The notes beneath the pieces were generated by a model. It searched no databases. It was not told where the DNA came from and was given only the letters and a program-made list of their open reading frames with translations. Below are positions 34,142 to 44,525 of a DNA stretch of 64,000 bases, in pieces. This DNA is from Oryzihumus leptocrescens. Its GTDB lineage: Bacteria; Actinomycetota; Actinomycetes; Actinomycetales; Dermatophilaceae. A program made the translations under genes and the position numbers. Position 1 is the first letter of the stretch. Each line of letters starts with the position of its first letter. Where the stretch lies: assembly GCF_006716205.1 (NCBI RefSeq), contig NZ_VFOQ01000002.1, forward strand, positions 397,551-461,550. Reading direction: 5' to 3'.

Positions 34142-34960
34142 ATGTCCTACGGCGCAGAGACGGGCCCGCTGGCGATCGCGCACCGCGGGGGAGGGGGCCT
34201 GGCCCCGGAGAACACGCTGGCGGCGTTCGCGCGGGCGACCGCGCTGGGGGTGCGCTACCTGGAGACCGACCTGCGGCCGACCTCCGACGGGTCGCTGGTC
34301 TGCTTCCACGACGAGACCCTGGAGCGGGTGACCGCCGCCCGCGGCCGGGTCGCCAGCCGGACGGTGCGCGGCGTGCGCTCCCTGCGGGTGGCCGGGGTCG
34401 AGCAGGTGCCGACCCTGGTCGAGGCGCTGGAGGCCTTCCCCGAGGCGCGGTTCACCGTGGACCTCAAGGATGCGGCCGCGATCGCCCCGCTGGTGCGGGT
34501 GCTGCGCCGGCCCGGGGTGGCCGAGCGGGTCTGCGTCGCCGGCGCGTGGGACGGCTGGCTCGGGTTCGTCCAGCGCGAGGTGCCGGCGGTGACCACGGCC
34601 CTGGGCTGGCGCTCGCTGACCGCGCTGGTCGCCTGCGCCCGGGCGGGGGTGCGCCCACCGCGCGCCGTGGCGACCGGGGCGTTCGCCCACGTGCCGGTGC
34701 GCCTCGGGCTCGTGCCGGTCTTCGTCGCGCGGCTGGTGCAGATGGCCCACGACATCGGGGTGCGGGTGGTGGTGTGGACCGTCGACGACCCGGCCGCGAT
34801 GGGGCGCTTCCTCGACCTCGGCGTGGACGGGGTGATCTCCGACCGGCCCGACCTGCTGCGGGAGGTCCTCATCGCCCGCGGCCAGTGGGCTCCCATGCCC
34901 CAGGCTCAGGTATGCCGCGTGCGGACGTCCGCACGCGGCATACCTGAGGGTGCTGCCGGG

Positions 34961-34981
<21 letters not shown>
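34142..34981 (+). CDS. Glycerophosphodiester phosphodiesterase
   Basis: 279 residues. GDPD TIM-barrel landmarks: [50 protein letters not shown] and [31 protein letters not shown]. It cleaves deacylated phospholipids to glycerol-3-phosphate. No signal peptide, so cytoplasmic. The last ~27 residues are translated from a 44-bp perfect palindrome and beyond, and run 21 bp into the 3' end of convergent acs; the barrel proper ends before the palindrome. A GGAGG lies just upstream of the ATG. Confidence 0.88.
34905..34948. terminator. 44-bp perfect palindrome inside the GDPD 3' end
   Basis: Two 22-nt arms, 34905-34926 and 34927-34948, are exact reverse complements with no spacer. The outer part holds GGTATGCC/GGCATACC. 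It lies 13 bp beyond the acs stop, so on the acs transcript it is a perfect hairpin terminator; for GDPD it sits within the coding frame. Confidence 0.65.
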
Positions 34982-36925
<1,944 letters not shown>

Positions 36926-37077
36926 GGGGTCCTCCTGGGGATCAAGGCGCGTACGACGACACTCAACCCCGTTGCGCGTGAGGCTTCAACCGATGTCGGG
37001 CGTGGCGCGTGGGGCTGGTGCGTCGCCCGGCGCCTCGCCCGGTGCTGGCCGGTCGCGCCGACCGGTAGCCTCCCGCC

Positions 37078-38007
37078 ATGACGGAGCGGACAAAGGGGAC
37101 GACCGCGACGCTGGCGGGGCAGGTGCGCGAGCAGTTCTCGTGGCTGCCGCGGGTGCTCGTGGTCGCGGCGGTGCTCGTGCTGGCCTGGGGCTGGTGGGCG
37201 CTGGCGTTCCTGGCCTCGACGCGCTCGTCCCTGACCGGCAGCACCGAGGTCTGGCCGCCGCACCTGCCGGTTCTGCTGACCCAGTTCAGCCTCGCGGTGT
37301 TCGGCCCGGTCGGCGCCTCGATCGTGGTCATGGTCGTGCTGCGCCGGGCCGGGCTCGCGCTGCTCTCGGTGCTCCTGGGCTACGGCGTCGCGCTCTGGTT
37401 CACCCTGCGGGGCGCCCCGGGACTGGTCGCCGCTGACCCGACCGAACGCAAGATCATGCTCGTCACCGTCGGGCTGGCCGCGATCCTCGGCCTGGCGCTG
37501 GGGGTCATCGCCACCCGCGGGCCGCAACGCCTGGGCTTCATCGGGGTGCTGGCGCTCGCCCCGGTCACCGGTCTGCTGGTGACGCTGCTGCACCTGGGTG
37601 ACGCCGGCACCTGGCTCGGCCGGGTGCTCGTGGCGGCGCTGCTGGTGCTCATCGCGTGGCGCCGGTGGACCGGCGTGCTGCTGTGGCCGCTGTTCGTGCT
37701 CTGGTTCTGGCTGGTCGAGGTCGCCCAGCAGACGCTGCGCTACGGCGCCGAGACCCTGCGCCACCCGGGCGGCCACCGGGTGAACCTGCAGCTGGTGCTG
37801 GAAGCCATGACCGACTTCCTGCGCAACGCCTGGGAGGTGCTGGCGTCCAACGCCTGGAGCTTCCTGTGGCCGGCGATCCTGCTCGCCGCCGTGGTCCTCG
37901 CCTGGCGGCGCGCGTGGCCCGGCGTGATGGACCGGGCGGCCAAGCTGCCGCTGCCGGCACGCAAGCCCGCCACCGGCAACGGTGAGCCGGCCCCCGAAGG
38001 CGACTGA
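37078..38007 (+). CDS. Multi-pass membrane protein of unknown function
   Basis: 309 residues with about seven hydrophobic segments (first VLVVAAVLVLAWGWWALAF; last FLWPAILLAAVVLAW) and a soluble basic C-terminal tail. No transporter or enzyme signature recognised. TAGCCT ends 6 nt before the ATG, so its mRNA may be leaderless. Divergent from acs, ends at a strong terminator. Confidence 0.7.
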   Translation: MTERTKGTTATLAGQVREQFSWLPRVLVVAAVLVLAWGWWALAFLASTRSSLTGSTEVWPPHLPVLLTQFSLAVFGPVGASIVVMVVLRRAGLALLSVLLGYGVALWFTLRGAPGLVAADPTERKIMLVTVGLAAILGLALGVIATRGPQRLGFIGVLALAPVTGLLVTLLHLGDAGTWLGRVLVAALLVLIAWRRWTGVLLWPLFVLWFWLVEVAQQTLRYGAETLRHPGGHRVNLQLVLEAMTDFLRNAWEVLASNAWSFLWPAILLAAVVLAWRRAWPGVMDRAAKLPLPARKPATGNGEPAPEGD

Positions 38008-38077
38008 CCGGCATACCGCAGACCTGACGCGGGCCGCGTCCCCACGAGGGGGACGCGGCCCGCAGCCGGTATGCCGG
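38008..38077. terminator. Strong bidirectional two-storey terminator
   Basis: Inner stem: a 15-bp perfect helix, 38029-38043 with 38049-38063, loop ACGAG. Outer stem: CCGGCATACCG (38008-38018) with CGGTATGCCGG (38067-38077). It separates the membrane protein gene from the convergent subtilase. Confidence 0.85.
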
Positions 38078-38082
38078 GTGGC

Positions 38083-39567
38083 TCAGCCCGCGTGCGCGGT
38101 CACCGCGTCGAGGGCGTCGGTGATGCCCTCGCCGTAGAACGCGTTGTCGTCGGTGCTGCCGGTGCAGCGGGTGTCCGTCGGGCACGCGTGGTCGTCGGCC
38201 TCGCCGCGCAGCATCGCGATGAGCTGGGCCGGGGAGGCGTCGGGGTGGGTGGACTTCAGCAGTGCGAGGACCCCCGCGACGTGCGGGGAGGCCATCGAGG
38301 TGCCGCTGAGCAGGGCGTAGCCGCCACCGGGCCAGGTGGACAGGATCCGCGAGCCGGGGGCGGCGACGTCGATGACGCCCTCACCGAAGTTGGAGTAGCT
38401 CGCCTTGTCCGTCGTCTGGGTCAACGCCGACACGGTGGCCACGCCCGGCAGCTCGGTCGGGATGTCGTGGCAGCCGTTGTTGATCGTCCGGGTGACCGGC
38501 GTGCTGTCGTCGGGGCTGGTGCTGTCGGTCGTCTTGTGGGCCAGGTCGTAGTTGCTGTTGCCCGCGGCGGCGGCGCTGACCACGCCCTGCTTCTCCGACC
38601 AGGCGACGGCTCGGCGGACCGCCTCCATCGCGGCGGCCTGGTCCGGCTGGTCGTCGCAGTAGAACTGGAACGGGTCCACGTAGTAGCTGTTGTTGGTGAC
38701 GTCCATGTGCTTCAGGCCGGCCCACATGAAGCCGCAGACGGCGTACTCGGGGTAGATGTAGCCGTCGTCGCTGACCACCTTGACCGAGGCGAGGCGCACG
38801 TTCGGTGCGACCCCGACGATGCCGATCCCGTTACGGGCGGCGGCGATCGTGCCGGCCACGTGTGTGCCGTGGCCGCTGGTCGTGGGCAGCCAGCTGCTCG
38901 GGGTGGTGTCCGGCTTGCCGGCGTCGATGCAGCTCGCCGAGTTCGCGGCGTCGATGTTGGCCTTGAGGTCGGGGTGGCTGGCGTCGATGCCGCTGTCGAG
39001 GACACCCACGAGGACCTTGCGGGAGCCGTCGGTGACCTGGTGGGCCCGGTCGGCCTTGATCATGGCCATGTCCCACTGCTCGGCCTCGCGCGGGTCGGTC
39101 GCCGGGCCGGCGTCCTGGGCGTCGCCGGTGCTCATCTGGCCGGCGGACGCGTGCCGGGCCGCGGGTGCGCTGCTGCCGGGCGTGCCCTCCTTGACCGCGA
39201 CGGTCCGGGTGGCGCCGACCGACTCCACGGCGTGGCCCTCGGCCAGGCGCACGACGTCGGCGCGGAACGCCGAGCGGGTGGAGTGGGCGACCACGACGCC
39301 GATCTCGGGCCAGGACTGGACCACGGTGCCGCCCGCGGCCTGCACGGCCCGCTCGACCAGCCGGGTCTGGCCGGGGTTGGCGTGCTTCGCGTTGAGCAGG
39401 TAGCTCATGAGCATGCCGTCGGGGGTCGCGATCGGCACGGGCGTCGAGGCGGGCTGGTCGGCGGCGGGCGAGGCCTGGGCCAGGCCGGCTCCGAGCAGGG
39501 ACGTCGTCAGCGCGAGCGCCGCGGTGGCGGCCAGCGTCGCGGGGCGACGGGACAAGCGAGGTGACAT
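38083..39567 (-). CDS. Secreted S8 family serine protease (subtilisin-like)
   Basis: 494 residues. Signal peptide (basic start, [24 protein letters not shown]), an inhibitor-I9-like propeptide region, then the catalytic domain with Asp in [14 protein letters not shown], His in [12 protein letters not shown], oxyanion Asn in [10 protein letters not shown] and Ser in [16 protein letters not shown]. Several Cys could form disulphides. Start ATG 39567 has GGAG 5 nt upstream; the frame opens 15 nt earlier. Probably a degradative extracellular protease. Confidence 0.93.
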   Translation of the reverse strand: MSPRLSRRPATLAATAALALTTSLLGAGLAQASPAADQPASTPVPIATPDGMLMSYLLNAKHANPGQTRLVERAVQAAGGTVVQSWPEIGVVVAHSTRSAFRADVVRLAEGHAVESVGATRTVAVKEGTPGSSAPAARHASAGQMSTGDAQDAGPATDPREAEQWDMAMIKADRAHQVTDGSRKVLVGVLDSGIDASHPDLKANIDAANSASCIDAGKPDTTPSSWLPTTSGHGTHVAGTIAAARNGIGIVGVAPNVRLASVKVVSDDGYIYPEYAVCGFMWAGLKHMDVTNNSYYVDPFQFYCDDQPDQAAAMEAVRRAVAWSEKQGVVSAAAAGNSNYDLAHKTTDSTSPDDSTPVTRTINNGCHDIPTELPGVATVSALTQTTDKASYSNFGEGVIDVAAPGSRILSTWPGGGYALLSGTSMASPHVAGVLALLKSTHPDASPAQLIAMLRGEADDHACPTDTRCTGSTDDNAFYGEGITDALDAVTAHAG

Positions 39568-39694
39568 GGGCACTCCGGTCATCGTGGGGCTGGGTCAGGC
39601 CCGCATCCGGTATGTCCGCAAGGCCCGTTTCGGACCCTAGGTCGCCCGGGACGCGCGTGGGTGCCCACACATCGCTTCCTGACCAACTCTTGAA

Positions 39695-39780
39695 CCACCA
39701 CCGCGCGGTGGTGGCTCGGCCGGGCGGTCGGTGCGGGCTGGCGGGCGGTGCGGGCCGGGCGGGCGGTGCGGGCCGGGCGG
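39695..39780. repeat. Palindrome and 17-18-bp tandem repeats between divergent genes
   Basis: A 20-bp perfect palindrome, CCACCACCGCGCGGTGGTGG (39695-39714), is followed by three tandem units of CGGTGCGGGCCGGGCGG type (39729-39745, 39746-39763, 39764-39780). They end 11 bp before the -10-like TAGGCT of the Fic-like gene. Confidence 0.6.
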
Positions 39781-39804
39781 CGGCCGGACCCTAGGCTCGT
39801 GCCC

Positions 39805-40647
39805 GTGCCCGGACCTGCCGACTCCCTCGCCGCGCTCGCCGCCCTGCCCGGGGTGGACGAGGCCGCCACCGCCGCCCGCGAGGCGTGCACCGAGCTGCGC
39901 TGGCACCAGGCGCTGCGCCGGCGGATCCCCGAGGCGGCGGCCGAGTCCCGCGTCCGCGGGGCCCGTGCCAGTGCCGCTCTGGAGGGCGCCGAGGTCGACG
40001 TCGCCGTGGTCCGCGACCTGATGCGCGGTGCGCTGGCGTGGCCGACCGAGCCCGACCCGCTCGAGCAGGTGCTGCGCGGAGTGGTCCAGGCCACCGCCGA
40101 GACCGAGCACGTGCGTGGCCTCGTGGGGTCCGCGCCGCTGCAGGCGCTGGCCCGCCTGCACGTCGCGGGCGCCGCCGGGCTCGTCGCCCCCGAGCAGCTG
40201 GGCCGCCCCCGCCAGCCGGGGGAGGGCTGCGCCGAGCTGGTCGACCTCGGGCCCGCGCCGGACGCCGACGTCGTCTCGGCCCGGCTGGCCGGACTGGTCG
40301 AGCTGCTCACCGCCCTCGACTCTGCCCCCGCCGTCATCGTCGCGGCCCTCGTGCACGCCGAGATCGCCGTCGTGCGCCCCTTCGTGCGCGGCAACGGCGC
40401 CGTCGCGCGGGCCATGGAGCGGGCCGTGGTCCAGGCCAGCGGCCTCGACCCGACCGGCGTCGCGGTGCCCGAGGCCGGGCACGGCGCGCAAGGTGGGGCG
40501 GCCTACCTGGGTGCGCTCACGGCATACGGCACCGGCAGCCGCGAGGGGGTCGCGCTGTGGCTCACGCACTGCGCCCAGGCGGTCGTCACCGGGGCGCGTG
40601 AGGGGCAGCGGATCGCCGACGCGGTGCTGGCCGGCCGACTGGGCTGA
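39805..40647 (+). CDS. Degenerate Fic-like family protein
   Basis: 280 residues, helical. It retains the outline of the Fic core, VVRPFVRGNGAVARAM, in place of HPFxxGNGRxxR: the catalytic His is Arg and one of the Arg is Ala. AMP transfer is therefore unlikely. Actinobacterial members, often labelled oxidoreductase, sit upstream of the septum-site/Tad cluster, as here. TAGGCT (39792-39797) 7 nt before GTG 39805 supports a leaderless start there; GTG 39799 is the alternative. Confidence 0.7.
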   Translation: MPGPADSLAALAALPGVDEAATAAREACTELRWHQALRRRIPEAAAESRVRGARASAALEGAEVDVAVVRDLMRGALAWPTEPDPLEQVLRGVVQATAETEHVRGLVGSAPLQALARLHVAGAAGLVAPEQLGRPRQPGEGCAELVDLGPAPDADVVSARLAGLVELLTALDSAPAVIVAALVHAEIAVVRPFVRGNGAVARAMERAVVQASGLDPTGVAVPEAGHGAQGGAAYLGALTAYGTGSREGVALWLTHCAQAVVTGAREGQRIADAVLAGRLG

Positions 40648-40714
40648 CGCCACGCCCGCCGGGGAAGTGCCTGCAAAGTCAAGTCTTTCGTTTGGCAGCG
40701 GGGGCGAGTAGACA

Positions 40715-40899
40715 GGTCCTGAGCCGACGGGCGGGAGCCCGACGACCACCGCGAAAGGCGCGGGCACCCACGCGCGGGCAGTCCACTGGTGGACCGATCG
40801 TGGCGGGCTTGTCCCACTGCGACAAACGTGTGCACGCCTGGTAACCCGTGGCGTTCGCGGTCGATGGCACCTCGTTCGCGAGGTGCCATCACCTTTTCC
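40715..40899 (+). ncRNA. Candidate 6S-like (Ms1/scr3559-type) RNA
   Basis: An intergenic stretch without a reading frame. TAGACA (40709-40714) could be a -10. CCGCGAA (40749-40755) pairs with TTCGCGG (40854-40860) to close a ~100-nt structured domain holding GTCCAC-TG-GTGGAC. It ends with a perfect 12-bp stem with TTCG loop (40863-40890) and CCTTTTCC. In mycobacteria and Streptomyces a 6S-like RNA lies in the corresponding gap beside ssd. Identity rests on location and fold, not on a sequence match; ends are approximate. Confidence 0.45.
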
Positions 40900-40949
40900 T
40901 GTGACTTTTGGGGCAAGGGTTTGCGCTCGGGCCCTGAGTGCACCACTAT

Positions 40950-41063
40950 GGAACGTGCGCGCTCCCCTTCGGGGTCGAGCGCGCCAACGCACCAGCTCCT
41001 CCCCCCCGGAGCTTGGCGCGTTGACGGCCCCCGTTGTCCCCCCGACGGGGGCCGTCCCCTTTC
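40950..41063 (+). ncRNA. 6C RNA
   Basis: Two stem-loops with C-run loops, the hallmark of the actinobacterial 6C RNA: AGCTCC (40994-40999), loop with seven C, GGAGCT (41008-41013); and ACGGCCCCCGT (41024-41034), loop TGTCCCCCCG, ACGGGGGCCGT (41045-41055), followed by CCCCTTTCT as terminator. A promoter fits: TTGCGC (40921-40926), 17 bp, CACTAT (40944-40949). In M. tuberculosis 6C (B11) lies next to ssd as well. It regulates mRNAs through its C-rich loops. Confidence 0.85.
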
Positions 41064-41094
41064 TCCAGCCGGTTCCGTTCGGGTTGCTGCCCAT

Positions 41095-41161
41095 CCGGAC
41101 ACCTCTCAGCCCGCGTTGTGGTGCAGATCCGGCCCAGGAACGCGGGCTGAGCCGTGTCCGG
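41095..41161. promoter_or_regulatory. Long inverted repeat upstream of ssd
   Basis: CCGGACAC (41095-41102) and CTCAGCCCGCGTT (41105-41117) pair with AACGCGGGCTGAG (41139-41151) and GTGTCCGG (41154-41161), a 21-bp stem with a small asymmetric bulge. No T-run follows, so a regulatory or transcript-stabilising role is as likely as termination. Confidence 0.5.
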
Positions 41162-41191
41162 TGCGAGTCGCGCGTATGCCGTGAGCCGCCT

Positions 41192-41230
41192 TTGTCCACA
41201 AGCCCCCTCGCGTTCGTCCCACTGTCCACA
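41192..41230 (+). promoter_or_regulatory. Two DnaA-box-like sites before ssd
   Basis: TTGTCCACA at 41192-41200 is identical to the actinobacterial consensus DnaA box; CTGTCCACA at 41222-41230 differs by one base. They lie exactly 30 bp apart in the same orientation, 53-92 bp before the ssd start. Confidence 0.5.
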
Positions 41231-41282
41231 GGCCCGCGGCGCCACCTGTCCTCGTGGATCGTCCCGCCTGAGGCTGGGCGAC

Positions 41283-42011
41283 ATGACAGCAGCTCACGTG
41301 ATCGGCGTCGTCGGCGGTTCCGGCGGGGTCGGTGGCACCGTCCTCGCCGCCGCGCTCGCCACCCGGGCCGCAGCCACCGGCCGCACCGTCGCCTGTGTCG
41401 ACGGCGACGTGCTCGGTGGGGGCCTCGACGTCACCTTCGGCCTCGAGCAGGAGCCGGGCCTGCGCTGGCCCGACCTTGCCGCCGCGCTCGGCCGGGTCGA
41501 CGGCCCCGAGCTGCTGCGCCGGCTGCCGGCCACCGACGGGGTGGCGGTCCTGTCCTTCGACCGCACGAGACCGGCCGCGCCGGCTGACGAGGCGCGCGAC
41601 GAGGTGCTGCGCGCGCTGAGGGCCTGCGTCGACGTCGTCGTGCTCGACCTGCCCCGTGCCGATGCGCCCTTCGGGCAGTCGCTGGCCGCCGTGGCGGACT
41701 CGCTGGTCCTGGTGTCCGGCGACGGGGTGCAGGCCCTGGCCGCCACCAGCGCCGCCGCGGAGTTCCTGAGTCACACCCATGACCAGCTGTGGCTGTGCGT
41801 GCGCTGCACCGGGCACGACGACGGGGTCGCCGAGTCGCTCGCGGTCGCGGTCGACCTGCCGCTGGTCGCCACGGTGCGGCACGACCCACGCCTCGATGCG
41901 GACCTGCTGCACGGCATCCCCCCGGGGTCGCGCTCGCGCGGCCCGCTGGCCCGGGCCGCCGAGACGGTGCTGGCCGCGTTGCTGCTGCCGGCCGAGCGGC
42001 GGGCCTCGTGA
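41283..42011 (+). CDS. ssd: Septum-site determining/CpaE-like protein (Ssd)
   Basis: 242 residues of the MinD/CpaE-like P-loop family. The N-terminus reads GVVGGSGGVGGTVLAAALA, a deviant Walker A in which the signature Lys positions are Ser/Gly, so ATP binding may be lost. CVDGDVLGGGLDVTFGLE and VVVLDLPRAD follow in the places of switch I and Walker B. In mycobacteria Ssd affects septation; in Tad systems CpaE localises the pilus apparatus. First gene of the Tad operon; stop overlaps the CpaF start (GTGA). Confidence 0.85.
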   Translation: MTAAHVIGVVGGSGGVGGTVLAAALATRAAATGRTVACVDGDVLGGGLDVTFGLEQEPGLRWPDLAAALGRVDGPELLRRLPATDGVAVLSFDRTRPAAPADEARDEVLRALRACVDVVVLDLPRADAPFGQSLAAVADSLVLVSGDGVQALAATSAAAEFLSHTHDQLWLCVRCTGHDDGVAESLAVAVDLPLVATVRHDPRLDADLLHGIPPGSRSRGPLARAAETVLAALLLPAERRAS

Positions 42012-43174
42012 CCGTCAGCGACCCCGTCTGGGAGCAGATCCGCCAGGGCCGACCGCCATCGGCCGCTGCCGTGGCCGACGTGCTCGGACCGGCGCGCGTG
42101 ACGCTGGGGGAGCGCGGGCTCGAACGTGCCCGCGACGACCTCGCCGCGCAGGTGCTGGGCGCGGGTCCGCTCGAGCCGCTGCTGACCGACTCCCGGGTCA
42201 CCGACGTCCTGGTCAACGCCGCCTCCGGGGTGTGGGTCGAGCGCGACGGGCTCCTCGCCCGGACCGGTGTCGACGTCGGGTCGGAGGCGCAGGTCCGCCG
42301 GCTCGCCGTCCGCCTTGCCGGTCTGGCTGGGCGACGGCTGGACGAGACCTGTCCGTGGGTCGACGGGCTGCTGCCCGGGGGCGTGCGGCTGCACGCGGTG
42401 CTCCCCCCGCTGGCGGCCGACGGCACCCACATCAGCCTGCGGGTGCCGCGCCGGGTCGCCCCGACGCTGACCGGGCTCGGCGAGCTGGGGGCGTTCGGGC
42501 CGGGCTGGTTGCCGGTCCTGCGTGCCCTGGTCCGCCGGCGCCGCGCGTTCGTCGTCACCGGAGGCACCGGCAGCGGCAAGACCACGCTCCTGGGGGCCCT
42601 GCTCGGTGAGGTCGACGGGGGTGAGCGACTCGTGGTCGTCGAGGACGTCCGCGAGCTGGCCGTGGACCACCCCCACGTCGTCCGCCTCCAGGCCCGGGCC
42701 GCCAACGTCGAGGGCCGCGGCGAGGCCACGCTGACCGCGCTGGTCCGACAGTCCCTGCGCATGCGTCCAGACCGGGTCGTCGTCGGGGAGGTGCGTGGCG
42801 GAGAGGTGCGTGAGCTGCTCACGGCGCTCAACACCGGACACGAGGGCGGCTGCGGCACCCTGCACGCCAACGCGTGCTCCGACGTCGTCGCCCGGTTCGA
42901 GGCGCTCGGCGCCCTGGCCGGCATGAGCCCCGCCGCGGTGCACGCCCAGCTGGTCAGCGCGATCCAGGTCGTGCTGCACGTCAGCCGGCCGGGTGGGCAG
43001 CGTCGCCTGGAGACGATCGGCGTCCTGCAGCGCGACGACGGCCGTGCTCCCGTGGTGGTCCCCGCCCTCGAGCGCGGTGCTGGCGGGGAGCCGCGACGCG
43101 CGGAGGGGTGGCCCCGGCTGGCCGCGACGTGCGGGTTGCCCGACGACGGCGACGGCTTCGGAGCGACGCGGTGA
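42008..43174 (+). CDS. Tad/Flp pilus assembly ATPase (TadA/CpaF)
   Basis: 388 residues of the secretion ATPase family. Walker A TGGTGSGKTTLL, Asp box VVVEDVRELAVDHP, Walker B MRPDRVVVGEVRGGEV, His box GHEGGCGTLHANACSD. It powers pilus extension (and retraction in TadA systems). Coupled to ssd and tadB by 4-nt overlaps. Confidence 0.93.
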   Translation: MTVSDPVWEQIRQGRPPSAAAVADVLGPARVTLGERGLERARDDLAAQVLGAGPLEPLLTDSRVTDVLVNAASGVWVERDGLLARTGVDVGSEAQVRRLAVRLAGLAGRRLDETCPWVDGLLPGGVRLHAVLPPLAADGTHISLRVPRRVAPTLTGLGELGAFGPGWLPVLRALVRRRRAFVVTGGTGSGKTTLLGALLGEVDGGERLVVVEDVRELAVDHPHVVRLQARAANVEGRGEATLTALVRQSLRMRPDRVVVGEVRGGEVRELLTALNTGHEGGCGTLHANACSDVVARFEALGALAGMSPAAVHAQLVSAIQVVLHVSRPGGQRRLETIGVLQRDDGRAPVVVPALERGAGGEPRRAEGWPRLAATCGLPDDGDGFGATR

Positions 43175-43929
43175 ACGCGCTCATCGCGCTCGCCCTGGGC
43201 ACGGCGGTGTTGCTGGCCGGTCGCCCGCCCACGCCGACGCTCTCGGTGCTGACCTCGCCCGCTGGTGCGCCTGCCGCCGATCCGCCCCGGCCGGCGGGCC
43301 GCCTGCCGCAGCGGGTCCGTGGCCTCCGGCACCGGAGGGCGGCGTGGCGGGACCGTGCGATCGCCCGCACGGTCCTCGCCCTGGTCGACGCCGTGGCGCC
43401 GGCGCTGGAGGCGGGGCTGGCACCGGCCGCGGCGTTCGTGATCGCCGCCGACTCGGTCACACCCGCGCAGGAGCCCCGACCCGGGCCCGCCGCGGCCTGG
43501 GTCCGGGCGGCCGGCAGCGCCGTCGCGCAGGGCGCACCGGTGTCCGCAGTCCTGCGCCGCGGCGCAGGCACCCTGGGCTCACGGGAGCTGGGGGTGCTGG
43601 CCGCCGCGTGGTCGCTGAGCGAGGAGACCGGCGGCCCGCTGGCCGACGCCGTGCGCACCGCGGGAGCGGTCGTGCGCGGCTCGATGGCCCAGCGGGAGCG
43701 CATGCTGGCCGCGGTCGCCGGGGCGCGCTCGACGATGAACATCCTCACGGTGCTGCCGATCGGGGGCCCGCTGATCGCCCTGGCCGTGGGGCTGGACCCG
43801 TCGAGGCTCTACCTCGGGTCCCCGCTCAACCAGGGCTGCCTCGTCATGGGCGTCGCGCTGGCCGTGGTGGGACGGGCCTGGGTGCGCCGGCTCGTCGCCG
43901 GAGCCGTCCGCGGGCCGGTGCTCTCGTGA
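43171..43929 (+). CDS. Type II secretion F-domain protein, TadB-like
   Basis: 252 residues. Begins with a membrane helix (NALIALALGTAVLLAG), then a T2SSF cytoplasmic helical domain (VDAVAPALEAGLAPAAAF; LSEETGGPLADAV; AQRERMLAAVAGARSTMN) and two C-terminal membrane segments. Platform protein of the Tad machine. Overlaps its neighbours by 4 nt. Confidence 0.88.
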   Translation: MNALIALALGTAVLLAGRPPTPTLSVLTSPAGAPAADPPRPAGRLPQRVRGLRHRRAAWRDRAIARTVLALVDAVAPALEAGLAPAAAFVIAADSVTPAQEPRPGPAAAWVRAAGSAVAQGAPVSAVLRRGAGTLGSRELGVLAAAWSLSEETGGPLADAVRTAGAVVRGSMAQRERMLAAVAGARSTMNILTVLPIGGPLIALAVGLDPSRLYLGSPLNQGCLVMGVALAVVGRAWVRRLVAGAVRGPVLS

Positions 43930-44477
43930 CGCCGCTCGAAGCGGTGCTGGTGACCCTGGCCGTCCTGCTCGTCTCGGCGCCTGCGCCGCGCCTGCCGCTG
44001 CGGACCGCGCTGCCAGAGCGGGCCCTCCGGGCCGCTCCGCCGCTGACGATGCCCGACGTGGCCGACACCCTCGACCTGCTGGCCCTGGCCCTGCGCGGGG
44101 GTGCGGGCATCGTCCAGGCCATCGATGCCGTGGCGGACCGGGTTGGCCCACCCGCGGCGGACCAGCTGCGCCGGGTCTCGGCCGCGCTGCGCTGGGGAGT
44201 GGAGGACTCCCGCGCCTGGTCGGCGGTCCCGGCCGCGTGGCAGCCGGCGGCCCGGGCGCTGCACATGGCGGCGACGGCCGGTGCCGCGCCGGCCGACCTG
44301 CTGCACATGGCCGCCGGTGACCTGCGCCGGGCCGAGGCCGCGCGGCTGGAGGTCGCGGCCTCCCGGCTCGGGGCGCGGGTGGTGCTGCCGCTCGGCCTGG
44401 CGTTCCTGCCGGCGTTCGCCCTCACGACCGTCGCCCCGGTCGTGCTCGCCCTCACCCACCAGGTCCTGGGCGCGTGA
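43926..44477 (+). CDS. Type II secretion F-domain protein, TadC-like
   Basis: 183 residues. A short membrane start, a T2SSF domain (DTLDLLALALRGGAGIVQAIDAVADRVG; ALHMAATAGAAPADLLHMAA), and a C-terminal membrane pair (ARVVLPLGLAFLPAFALTTVAPVVLAL). Second platform subunit beside TadB. Followed by a 48-nt gap to the pilin-like gene. Confidence 0.87.
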   Translation: MTPLEAVLVTLAVLLVSAPAPRLPLRTALPERALRAAPPLTMPDVADTLDLLALALRGGAGIVQAIDAVADRVGPPAADQLRRVSAALRWGVEDSRAWSAVPAAWQPAARALHMAATAGAAPADLLHMAAGDLRRAEAARLEVAASRLGARVVLPLGLAFLPAFALTTVAPVVLALTHQVLGA

Positions 44478-44525
44478 GGCCCGGTTCACGCCGGATCCCG
44501 GCACTCACCACGAAGGAGAAGACGC

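Noticed and set aside
39695..39780. CRISPR-like array
   Set aside because: Units are contiguous 17-18-bp tandem repeats with no unique spacers and no cas genes nearby.
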